A DNA stretch of 7,849 nucleotides from Candidatus Equibacterium intestinale (GTDB taxonomy: Bacteria > Bacteroidota > Bacteroidia > Bacteroidales > UBA932): the NCBI GenBank assembly GCA_018064305.1, contig JAGHVP010000136.1, forward strand, positions 1-7,849, in the 5' to 3' direction. The translations under genes were made by a program, and so were the position numbers. The notes under the pieces were generated by a model that made no database searches, had not been told where the DNA came from, and worked only from the letters and a program-made list of their open reading frames with translations. This document shows positions 1-6,709 of the stretch, one piece after another. Position 1 is the stretch's first letter. Each line of letters begins with the position of its first letter.

Positions 1-1370
1 CACCACCAGTCGTTGACATCATAATACGTTGTGGGATACTGGTCGAATGAAATGAAATCTGGGTGTGAGTCGTTGATATATGGGATGAGGCTGTCGTCGC
101 ACATCTGGTCGCCCCAGAGGTTGACATAGAGCTTGTGGTCGGGGTCGATCTGACGGATACGGTCGCTCAGGTAGCCTATCTTGACAAAGAGGCTGTCGCG
201 CGGCTCGTCAATCAGGGAATATCCCCAGAGGTTCTCTGCCTGACGGTACACTGCAATATCCTCCTCAAGCTGCTTGCAGCTGTTGATGAAGACTTTGTAC
301 TCTTCGTCGCTCATTGTGGTGTAGTCGTAGACGTAGTTCTGGAGCTCTCCGATAATCTTGACTCCGCTGCCTGCCGCTGCGGCAGTTGCCTTGCCGAAAT
401 CACCGTTCTGGTATTTGTATGAATGTGCAACGTTCACGCCTGCCTCTGCCATCTTCTTGAGGTTCAGAGGGTTGATACGGTCTTCCCGCAGCACGTGATA
501 TGCACATATCTCGTACGGTTCAACCTGCGGAATCACATCAAAGGTGACTGCCTGCATGTATGTGGAGCCGCTGTTGTCTGAAAGCATGAGGGTGACGTTT
601 GCTGTGCTGCCGTCTTCCGGTGCAGTGAACCTGATGCTTCCTTCAGTGGCTGAAACGGCCGTGACCTCTGCCCTCCATCCGCCGTCGGCAACTGCATACA
701 GGGTGGTGTTGCCGGTTGCGTTTTCAACTGTATATCTGATTGTGGTGCTGGCTCCCGCCCGGACCGGGAGATTCTCCAGATCCGCTGCCACACGCATCAT
801 AGCAGCATCTGCATTCTTGGGTATTGTGATTGTCCGGCCTCCGGCAAGTGTGATTGTAACCGCGTCTTCTGAGTCGCTGATGCTCTCGACATATCTTTTC
901 CCGGTTTCGCCAACTTCGGAATAGGAAGTGCCGTTGTCGAATGATACCTTAAGGATGCTGTCTTCGATCTTGAACTGCGGCACGCTGCTTTCCGGTGACA
1001 CCTTGATTCTGCCTCCGTCAGAAGAAGTGAGCCACTCTCCGTCGGCTTTCCAGTAGTAGTCGGCCCCGTCTTTCTCTATTGTTACATTGCACGGCTGGTT
1101 GTACAATGTCAGGCTTCCGCCATCCTTGAATGTGATGGAATAGCCGGTCACACCTCCGCCGTTTGAAATGGGACTGAAACTTACTGCTTCGGCGTCATTC
1201 TTCAGTGCTGCAATCACTTCATCAAGGGAGCTGGCCTGCGCCGACAGCGCCCCGCTTGCAGATAAGAGCTCTTCGATCTGGCTCTTGAGTGTATCGATCT
1301 GAGTCTGGTAGTCGGTGCAGGCGCACATGACAAGTGCCGCAACAGTTGCAAGTATCAGGTTCCTTTTCAT
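1..1370 (-). CDS. Surface lipoprotein: DUF4988/PL29-type N-terminus, Ig-like domain and glycoside-hydrolase-like barrel (partial, 3' end outside window)
   Basis: This is an open frame from ATG 1370-1368 running off the left edge, with 456 complete codons. I translated it by hand. Residues 1-18 are a lipoprotein signal (MKRNLI, hydrophobic core, then CAC; acylation at C18 or C16, followed by TD). Residues about 20-58 are heptad-like, and about 20-195 resemble DUF4988, the 'PL29 family lyase N-terminal' module of Bacteroidetes lipoproteins, including GYSITFKDG and YYWKADGEW (105-113). Residues about 200-283 are beta-rich and Ig-like. From about 284 the protein looks like a TIM-barrel glycoside hydrolase: WGYSLIDEP (382-390), with E389 as likely acid/base, then DPDHKLYVNLWG and FISFDQYP. 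The fold and motif suggest a glycan-active enzyme on the cell surface; the substrate is unknown. The PL29 label describes the N-terminal module and is no evidence of lyase activity. It is transcribed divergently from the gene at 1425. The nucleophile region lies outside the window. Confidence 0.85.
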   Translation of the reverse strand, partial: MKRNLILATVAALVMCACTDYQTQIDTLKSQIEELLSASGALSAQASSLDEVIAALKNDAEAVSFSPISNGGGVTGYSITFKDGGSLTLYNQPCNVTIEKDGADYYWKADGEWLTSSDGGRIKVSPESSVPQFKIEDSILKVSFDNGTSYSEVGETGKRYVESISDSEDAVTITLAGGRTITIPKNADAAMMRVAADLENLPVRAGASTTIRYTVENATGNTTLYAVADGGWRAEVTAVSATEGSIRFTAPEDGSTANVTLMLSDNSGSTYMQAVTFDVIPQVEPYEICAYHVLREDRINPLNLKKMAEAGVNVAHSYKYQNGDFGKATAAAAGSGVKIIGELQNYVYDYTTMSDEEYKVFINSCKQLEEDIAVYRQAENLWGYSLIDEPRDSLFVKIGYLSDRIRQIDPDHKLYVNLWGDQMCDDSLIPYINDSHPDFISFDQYPTTYYDVNDWW

Positions 1371-1393
1371 TGGGTCCAATTTGTATTATTCAA

Positions 1394-1423
1394 GCAAAGA
1401 TACTTATTTTTTTGTATCTTTGC
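1394..1423. repeat. Perfect 10-bp inverted repeat in the divergent promoter region
   Basis: GCAAAGATAC (1394-1403) and its exact reverse complement GTATCTTTGC (1414-1423) flank a 10-base, T-rich spacer. Each arm contains a complete TATCTTTG -7 box pointing outwards, so the palindrome is made by two back-to-back promoter elements. It could also bind a dimeric regulator; that part is speculative. Confidence 0.75.
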
Positions 1424-1426
1424 AAT
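1395..1426 (-). promoter_or_regulatory. Bacteroidetes-type promoter for the lipoprotein gene
   Basis: On the minus strand, TATCTTTG (1402 down to 1395) matches the Bacteroidetes -7 consensus TAnnTTTG exactly. Twenty bases upstream is ATTG (1426-1423), one mismatch from the -33 TTTG. The implied transcript start, near 1388-1390, leaves a leader of about 20 bases before ATG 1370. Consensus and spacing are established knowledge; use of this site is inferred. Confidence 0.6.
1415..1422 (+). promoter_or_regulatory. -7 promoter box for the HsdR_N-domain gene and cca
   Basis: TATCTTTG on the plus strand fits TAnnTTTG exactly. No TTTG is found 19-21 bases upstream (that interval reads TCAAGC), so the -33 element is missing or divergent. 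The box ends only 3 bases before ATG 1425, so transcription would start at about 1428-1430, inside the longest reading frame. Confidence 0.5.
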
Positions 1427-1856
1427 GATACAGAAAGCGGCGCACATGCCTGGATCACCCACCATATTCGACCCTGTACGCAGGAAGGAAGTGAGGCGCA
1501 CCCCTGAAGAGGAGGTGCGTCAGGCGGTGATATCTATGTTGCTGAACGGCTGCGGGGTGCCTCTCACGCACATTGCCTCGGAATACTCATTCAAGTTCAA
1601 CGACCTGCAGTACAGGGCGGACGTGGTGGTGTTCGACCGGGCGCTCCGGCCTGTAATGCTGGTGGAATGCAAGGCCCCGCAGGTAACACTTCCAGAAGAG
1701 GTCGTGATGCAGACAATCCGCTACAATTATGTGCTGAACGTGCCCTTCATCTTTATCACCAACGGTAATCTTTTCTATCTTTGCCGCCGCGACAGCGATG
1801 GTCGGTATCAGCCTGAAAGAAAGATGCCGTCATTTGAAGAACTCTGTAATCTATGA
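1425..1856 (+). CDS. HsdR N-terminal-domain (HSDR_N_2) protein, PD-(D/E)xK nuclease fold
   Basis: A 143-residue protein of the small stand-alone 'type I restriction enzyme HsdR N-terminal domain' family common in Bacteroidetes. Family signatures are visible: FDPVRRK (15-21), TPEEEVRQ (26-33), then a complete PD-(D/E)xK core of E53, D66 (RADVVVFD) and E81-C-K83 (VECKAP), and IRYNYVLNV and FITNG towards the end. The catalytic residues look intact, so nuclease activity is possible, but the family's role is not established. There are no motor or specificity genes nearby, so it is not part of a type I restriction system. The longest frame is given. ATG 1446 (M8) is a serious alternative, because the promoter box lies only 3 bases before ATG 1425 and GAAAG lies about 9 bases before ATG 1446. 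The stop overlaps the next start by 4 bases (ATGA), which suggests translational coupling to cca. Confidence 0.88.
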   Translation: MIQKAAHMPGSPTIFDPVRRKEVRRTPEEEVRQAVISMLLNGCGVPLTHIASEYSFKFNDLQYRADVVVFDRALRPVMLVECKAPQVTLPEEVVMQTIRYNYVLNVPFIFITNGNLFYLCRRDSDGRYQPERKMPSFEELCNL

Positions 1857-3247
1857 TAGATATCAATACACATCCCATTTTCAAGGTCATCTCTACAAAA
1901 GCTGCTGAAAGCGGCGTAAGGGCGTTTGTCATCGGCGGATATGTCCGCGACTGGTTTCTGCACCGCGAAAGCAACGATGTGGATGTGGTGGTTGAAGGAA
2001 GCGGCATAGCTCTGGCTCAGGCAGTGGCGGCCGAACTCCACACCAAGGTCACGGTATTCAAGAACTTCGGCACGGCGATGCTCAAGTACAAAGGGGTCGA
2101 GGTCGAGTTTGTTGGAGCCCGTAAGGAGTCGTACAACCGTAATTCACGCAATCCGATAGTGGAGGACGGCACCCTTGAAGAAGACCAGCTCCGCCGTGAT
2201 TTCACTATCAATGCGCTGGCCTTCAGCCTTCAGAAAGAAGACTACGGCACACTTGTAGATCCCTTCGGTGGAATCGCAGATATGGCGCAGAAGATTATCC
2301 GCACACCCCTTGATCCGGATACCACTTACAGTGATGACCCTCTGCGCATGCTCCGCGCTGTCAGGTTCGCCACCCAGCTGGGCTTCGACATCGTGCCAGA
2401 GTCGATAGAATCGATGCGCAGGATGCGGGAGCGTCTGGATATCCTTTCGAAAGAGCGCATTGCAGAGGAACTGTCGAAGATCCTGCTGTCGAAGGTCCCT
2501 TCGCGCGGCTTCTATCTCCTGGATGAATGCAACCTGCTTGACAAAGTCCTGCCGGAGATAGCTGCACTGAAAGGTGTAGAGACTGTCAACGGCCGCGGCC
2601 ACAAGGACAATTTCGCACATACACTGCAGGTGCTTGACAACGTAGCGGCCGAGAGCGGAGACCTGTGGCTGAGGTGGTCGGCCCTGCTGCATGACATCGG
2701 GAAACCAGTTACGAAAAAGTGGGACGACAAGATAGGCTGGACTTTCCATAACCACGATTTCATTGGAGGAAAGATGGTGCCCGGTATCTTCAGCCGGCTT
2801 AAGATGCCTCTCAACGAAAAGATGAAATATGTGCAGAAGATGGTTTCGCTGCACCTTCGTCCCATAGCACTTGTGACCGATGAAGTTACAGATTCTGCGG
2901 TACGCAGGCTGCTTTTCGATGCCGGTGATGATGTCGACGACCTGATGGTTCTCTGCAAGGCCGACATCACATCGAAGAACGAGATGAAGGTAGAGACTTT
3001 CAGAAGAAACTACGACAGGGTGAAGGAGAAGATCGTGGAGGTAGAGGAGAAAGACCGGATACGCAACTTCAAGAATCCCATCACCGGTGAGGTTGTGATG
3101 CAGCGCTACAATATCGAACCCGGCAACATCATCGGAGAAATCAAGGAGGTCATCAAGAATGCCATTCTCGATGGTGTGATTCCGAACGAATTCGAAGCGG
3201 CCTACGCACTGATGGAGAAGGTCGCTGCAGAAAAGGGGTTGAAATAG
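1853..3247 (+). CDS. cca: CCA tRNA nucleotidyltransferase with HD domain
   Basis: A 464-residue class II tRNA nucleotidyltransferase. It builds or repairs the 3'-terminal CCA of tRNAs in the cytoplasm from CTP and ATP. The head domain shows GGYVRD (28-33), the metal-binding pair D42-V-D44 and a third acidic residue, E85. It is followed by the family motifs RRDFTINALAF (114-124), DPLRMLRAVRFA and ERIAEELSKIL. An HD phosphohydrolase domain follows, with H250/H256 and LLHDIGK (278-284; H280, D281), as in the HD-containing CCA enzymes of many bacteria. The length is normal for Bacteroidetes. The start ATG overlaps the stop of the nuclease-fold gene (ATGA), so the two probably form one transcription and translation unit. 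Full CCA-adding, as opposed to A-adding only, is inferred from the family. The gene ends 3 bases from the opposing gene's stop codon. Confidence 0.95.
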   Translation: MIDINTHPIFKVISTKAAESGVRAFVIGGYVRDWFLHRESNDVDVVVEGSGIALAQAVAAELHTKVTVFKNFGTAMLKYKGVEVEFVGARKESYNRNSRNPIVEDGTLEEDQLRRDFTINALAFSLQKEDYGTLVDPFGGIADMAQKIIRTPLDPDTTYSDDPLRMLRAVRFATQLGFDIVPESIESMRRMRERLDILSKERIAEELSKILLSKVPSRGFYLLDECNLLDKVLPEIAALKGVETVNGRGHKDNFAHTLQVLDNVAAESGDLWLRWSALLHDIGKPVTKKWDDKIGWTFHNHDFIGGKMVPGIFSRLKMPLNEKMKYVQKMVSLHLRPIALVTDEVTDSAVRRLLFDAGDDVDDLMVLCKADITSKNEMKVETFRRNYDRVKEKIVEVEEKDRIRNFKNPITGEVVMQRYNIEPGNIIGEIKEVIKNAILDGVIPNEFEAAYALMEKVAAEKGLK

Positions 3248-3250
3248 AGT

Positions 3251-4888
3251 CTAAAGCAGGTATGCGGTGTGCTCGCCCACGCGTGCGCATTTCTTGCCCT
3301 GCAGATATTCCTGAAGAACACTGTTTTCAGCGGCACGGCGGTCTTTCACTATCAGCACCTCGCCGCTGTGGTCCTGTCCCAGGAATGATTCGACGTCATC
3401 CTTGAAGTCGATGATGTCGTGTCCCAGATAGACATCCATGTTTTCAGGCCGGTTCACGAACAGAGTGTTCACGATGTTGCGGTCTCCGCAGGTGTCATCT
3501 ATCGCAGCTGCCTCGCGGCAGATGTATTCGTATGCAGTCCATTCATTGATCTCTTCCATTTTGAAAGAACCGGTAAAAAGTGCGGCAAGCAGCGTCACTG
3601 CTATTGCACAGACACCTTTCTGCCATGTTCCGCGGAAAAGCACCACGCACGAAAGGATGCCTCCGGCAAGCAGCACTGCCGCTGCTGCCGTCATCGCCCC
3701 GGAAAGCAGATAAGGCGCTTTGGCAGTCACATCTGCGAAGCGTCCTGCAACTGCAGGAGACAGGTTCAGCATGGCCAGGCCTGCTCCACCTGCGGCAAGG
3801 ATGACTGCAGGTATCCAGAGCCCCGCCTTGGCCCACTTTCTGCCGCGGGCACCCGTCTCGCTGTCGAACTGGGGCATCAGATATGCCATGAATGCAAAGA
3901 TGGGGGTGAGGTATATCGCCAGCTTGCCGCTGAAGCATGAAAGCATTACGAATGTGACGCCGACGGCTGTGAGCAGCAGACGGCGGTAGGGGTTGCAGCC
4001 CTGACGCTTGATATAAAGGAATATCACAGCCGGTACAAGCAGCAGCGACCAGGGGATGATGACATACCATATAGTGCCCAGATAGTACCAGAAAGGCTCT
4101 TTGTGGTGGAATGCATTCACTGCACGGTCGAGAGTCTGGTGAAAAAGCAGGCTGTTGATGTATTCCCTGCCGCCCTCAAGCCAGGCGCATCCTATCCAGA
4201 GCGCGAACAGGAGCAGCAGTATGCCCCATGTCTTCAGGCCGAGATACTTGCCGATATCCTTCCATTTCTTCTCGATAATGAGGAACGCAAGTATTATCAG
4301 AACAGGTGCGAAGATGCCTACCGGACCTTTTGTGAAAAGCCCGAGGAATATGTAGACCGGCATGAGCACCGACTCCTTCCGGCGGTTGCCCCTGCCTGTG
4401 TACATCTTGTAGAATGAGAAGAGTGCCAGTGTGATGAACATGCTCATCAGGATATCCATCCTCAGGAAGATGGTCTGCCCGAGGAAGAGGATGCCGGCCA
4501 GCAGCACGAAGGCAGCTGCGGCACGGTTCCACCCGGAATACATCTCCTTGCGTGCACCCATCCCGAGCCAGCGGTCCATCACGGAAACAATTACAAAGGC
4601 GGGAACCAGTGAAGTCACGATGCACAGCACCGGCATGCAATGGCAGCCCAGAACCACTCTGAACAGCATTATTATCCAGAAGAACAAGGGGGGCTTGTCG
4701 GTATATATCAACCCCTGGTTGTGGAAAGTGAAGAACGTACCGTCACGCAGGGCCTCGTCGGCGATGCTGAGGTAGCGCAGCTCGTTGGGGGGTGAAGGGT
4801 CGCGCATGATCAGCGCGGGCAGCAGGCATACCGCCACCAGCGCAAACAGCTGCCAGAGCGAAAACTTATCGGATGTTGGTTTCGCCAT
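3251..4888 (-). CDS. ArnT-like polyprenyl-phosphate-sugar glycosyltransferase (GT-C fold, GT83/PMT_2)
   Basis: A 545-residue integral membrane protein, close to the length of E. coli ArnT (about 550). Enzymes of this family move a sugar from undecaprenyl phosphate to lipid A or another acceptor on the periplasmic face. Visible signatures are NELRYLSIADEALRDG in the first periplasmic loop (35-50), TDKPPLFFW (63-71), RMDILMS (D145), LFTKGP (K187), EKKWKD (206-211), EPFWYY (264-269) and FSGKLAIYL (319-327). These line up in order with ArnT as I remember it. About a dozen hydrophobic segments precede a soluble C-terminal tail (about 443-545). The usual DE of the first loop is NE here (N35, E36). 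The start overlaps the end of the GT2 gene by 23 bases, so this is the last gene of the minus-strand operon. Sugar and acceptor cannot be read from sequence. No aminoarabinose synthesis genes are present, so the arnT symbol is withheld. Confidence 0.9.
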   Translation of the reverse strand: MAKPTSDKFSLWQLFALVAVCLLPALIMRDPSPPNELRYLSIADEALRDGTFFTFHNQGLIYTDKPPLFFWIIMLFRVVLGCHCMPVLCIVTSLVPAFVIVSVMDRWLGMGARKEMYSGWNRAAAAFVLLAGILFLGQTIFLRMDILMSMFITLALFSFYKMYTGRGNRRKESVLMPVYIFLGLFTKGPVGIFAPVLIILAFLIIEKKWKDIGKYLGLKTWGILLLLFALWIGCAWLEGGREYINSLLFHQTLDRAVNAFHHKEPFWYYLGTIWYVIIPWSLLLVPAVIFLYIKRQGCNPYRRLLLTAVGVTFVMLSCFSGKLAIYLTPIFAFMAYLMPQFDSETGARGRKWAKAGLWIPAVILAAGGAGLAMLNLSPAVAGRFADVTAKAPYLLSGAMTAAAAVLLAGGILSCVVLFRGTWQKGVCAIAVTLLAALFTGSFKMEEINEWTAYEYICREAAAIDDTCGDRNIVNTLFVNRPENMDVYLGHDIIDFKDDVESFLGQDHSGEVLIVKDRRAAENSVLQEYLQGKKCARVGEHTAYLL

Positions 4889-5597
4889 AGGGATAGTCTA
4901 CGTAGTTCTTGCGGATCCAACGGTAGATGAAGCAGTCGGTAAAGCCTCTCAGACGGTTCCACATATTGAATTTTGACTTGCCGGCAGTGCGTGGGCAGTG
5001 TGTCACCATGATCTGTTTGTAGCAGCCTCCTTCCTGAAGCAGCACAAGGGCGGGCAGGAAGCGGTGCATGCCGTTGAACATGGGCAGCCTGCGTGCAGCC
5101 TCGGTCTTTATGACCTTGAGCGGGCAGACCGAATCGAGCGCGCCGTCATTTGTCATCATACGGCGGAATCCGTTGCCGATGCGTGACTGCAGCTTCTTGC
5201 GGAATCCGTCTTCGCGGCTGCTGCGGATACCGGTCACAAGCGTGTAGTCCTTTGCGTAGGGGAGCAGCAGGTTGAACTCTTCGGGCATTGTCTGGAGGTC
5301 GGCGTCGGTGTAGCCGGTATATTCTGATTCAACCAGGCCGAAGGCGGTTTTCATAACGCCGCTGCAACCGAGGTTGCGGGTGTGGTCTATGTAGAAGAAG
5401 TCGCTGCGGCGGCTGCAGATGTCATCTATCATCTCCTTTGTGGAGTCGGTCGAGCAGTCGTTGACAAAGAGCACACATGCCTTCATCGGACAGGTGGGCA
5501 GATAAGCTGCGAGCCTTTCTTCAAGAGCCTTCATGTTCCCCTCTTCATTGTAGACGGGAATGACGATGGTAAACTGATACTGCGAGGTTTTATTCAT
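4866..5597 (-). CDS. GT2 glycosyltransferase, DPM1/ArnC-like (polyprenyl-phosphate sugar synthase)
   Basis: A 243-residue GT-A enzyme of family 2. It starts with TIVIPVYNEEGN (10-21) and has NDCSTDST with D47, RNLG (74-77), the metal-binding motif TDADLQ (D98, D100, Q102), and a later GMHRFLPAL segment typical of dolichol/undecaprenyl-phosphate sugar synthases. There is no C-terminal pair of membrane helices as in GtrB or ArnC, so it is a soluble or peripheral DPM1-like enzyme. The likely reaction is nucleotide-sugar plus undecaprenyl phosphate to undecaprenyl-phosphate-sugar at the cytoplasmic membrane. The ArnT-like gene, which would use that product, starts 23 bases inside this gene's 3' end, so the pairing is well supported by position. 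The start at 5597 lies 14 bases after the alr stop. Sugar identity is unknown. Confidence 0.9.
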   Translation of the reverse strand: MNKTSQYQFTIVIPVYNEEGNMKALEERLAAYLPTCPMKACVLFVNDCSTDSTKEMIDDICSRRSDFFYIDHTRNLGCSGVMKTAFGLVESEYTGYTDADLQTMPEEFNLLLPYAKDYTLVTGIRSSREDGFRKKLQSRIGNGFRRMMTNDGALDSVCPLKVIKTEAARRLPMFNGMHRFLPALVLLQEGGCYKQIMVTHCPRTAGKSKFNMWNRLRGFTDCFIYRWIRKNYVDYPYGETNIR

Positions 5598-5611
5598 ATC
5601 GTAATGGGATG

Positions 5612-6709
5612 TTATTTGACTATCACGCGCTGCAGGCGGCGGTCGATTCCTGTGAAGATTTCGTATGGTATTGTGTCAAGGATCCTTGCGAGGTCACATA
5701 CGGTGGGCTGTGTGCCGAAAACAGTTACGATGTCACCGACCTCCGCCTTGATTCCTGTGATGTCCAGCATGCACATGTCCATGCAGATGTTGCCTATTGT
5801 AGGCGCCATGTGCCCGTTCACCATGAACGATGCCTTTCCTCCTCCGAGATGACGGCTGATGCCGTCGCCGTAACCTATGCGGATGGTGGCTGTCGTTGTG
5901 GGGGTGTGGGTGGGGATGCCTTTACGTCCATATCCGACAGTGCCTTCTGTGATGGTCTTGATCTGCAGGATGGGGCATTTGAGCGAAGCCGCCGGTTTGA
6001 GTTCGGTGCAGCCGGCCGCGCTGATTCCGTATACTCCCACACCGAGGCGCACCATATCCATCTGATACTGTGTGAACCTTTCAATGCCTGCCGAGTTCAG
6101 GATATGCCGCATGGGGCGGTAGGGAAGGACAGACTGAATCATGTCGCAGAGCTCTGTGAAGAGGCTTATCTGGCCGAGGGTGAACTCGTCATGCTGCGGC
6201 TCGTCGCTTGCGGCAAGATGGGAATAGTACGATTTGACTTCCACCTCCGGGCAGTCTTTCAAAAATTCCATGAGTTCGGCAATGTCTTTCTTCTCGAATC
6301 CGAGGCGGTGCATTCCCGTGTCCAGCTTGATGTGGATGGGGTAGCGCTGAATGCCCAGCGTCTTCAGGGTGATGGTGAGCTTCTTCAGATACTCGATGGT
6401 GGGAATGCCTGGCTCCAGGTCATACTGGATGATATCTGAAAAGCAGTCGGCACCGGCGCTGAGTGTGAGTATGGGTGTGGTGAAACCTGCTTTCCTCAGA
6501 TTGATGCCTTCGTCGAGGGTGGCGACTCCGAAATAGTCGGCCCCTGCCTCCACCATAAGCCGGGCGAACTCGACGCCGCCGTGACCGTATGAGTTTGACT
6601 TCACCAGCACAAGTACCTTTGTGCCGGGATTCAGAAGGCTTTTGAAATAATTGAAATTATGAAGAGCTGCACTTCTACTTATTTCCAGCTCTGCCTGAGG
6701 AATTGTCAT
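5612..6709 (-). CDS. alr: Alanine racemase (stand-alone, PLP-dependent)
   Basis: A 365-residue fold-III PLP enzyme that interconverts L- and D-alanine for peptidoglycan. The PLP lysine is in VKSNSYGHG (K37, Y41; more usually VKANAYGHG). LDTGMHRLG, SHLAASDE, NSAGIERF and VRLGVGVYG follow. The second catalytic tyrosine is in TVGYGRKG (Y260), the channel tyrosine in IGYGDG (Y280; usually GYADG), and NICMDMCM contacts the active site. Length is typical (about 360-390), and all catalytic residues are present, so it should be active. The start overlaps the 3' end of the LAB_N gene by 35 bases in another frame; this start keeps the normal AELEIS N-terminus. The GT2 gene follows after 14 bases. Many Bacteroidetes carry Alr fused to MurF; here it is separate. 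Confidence 0.95.
   Translation of the reverse strand: MTIPQAELEISRSAALHNFNYFKSLLNPGTKVLVLVKSNSYGHGGVEFARLMVEAGADYFGVATLDEGINLRKAGFTTPILTLSAGADCFSDIIQYDLEPGIPTIEYLKKLTITLKTLGIQRYPIHIKLDTGMHRLGFEKKDIAELMEFLKDCPEVEVKSYYSHLAASDEPQHDEFTLGQISLFTELCDMIQSVLPYRPMRHILNSAGIERFTQYQMDMVRLGVGVYGISAAGCTELKPAASLKCPILQIKTITEGTVGYGRKGIPTHTPTTTATIRIGYGDGISRHLGGGKASFMVNGHMAPTIGNICMDMCMLDITGIKAEVGDIVTVFGTQPTVCDLARILDTIPYEIFTGIDRRLQRVIVK

Noticed and set aside
363..384. GC-rich hairpin (CTGCCGCTGCGGCAG region)
   Set aside because: It lies inside the lipoprotein coding frame, encoding an Ala-rich stretch, and has no T-tract, so it is explained by codon composition.
1394..1423. The divergent palindrome as an intrinsic terminator
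   Set aside because: No gene ends here; both flanking genes start from this region, and the T-rich part is in the spacer instead of after the stem.
1425..1856. A type I restriction-modification locus
   Set aside because: Only the small HsdR N-terminal-type domain is present. There is no helicase, HsdM or HsdS nearby, and stand-alone proteins of this kind are ordinary in Bacteroidetes.
2144..2854. 236-codon open frame on the minus strand
   Set aside because: It is antisense to cca, which has every expected motif in the plus frame. The predicted protein resembles nothing and has no promoter or leader.
3281..3292. CACGCGTG palindrome near the convergent gene ends
   Set aside because: Short, inside the ArnT-like coding sequence, with no T-run; too small to call a terminator or binding site.
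3419..3940. 173-codon plus-strand frame opposite the ArnT-like gene
   Set aside because: Cys/His-rich antisense translation without domain features; the opposite strand encodes a clear GT-C enzyme.
5609..6439. 276-codon open frame on the plus strand
   Set aside because: It lies wholly antisense to alr, whose catalytic motifs are intact, and its translation is Cys/His/Val-rich with no family features. It is a codon-bias shadow.
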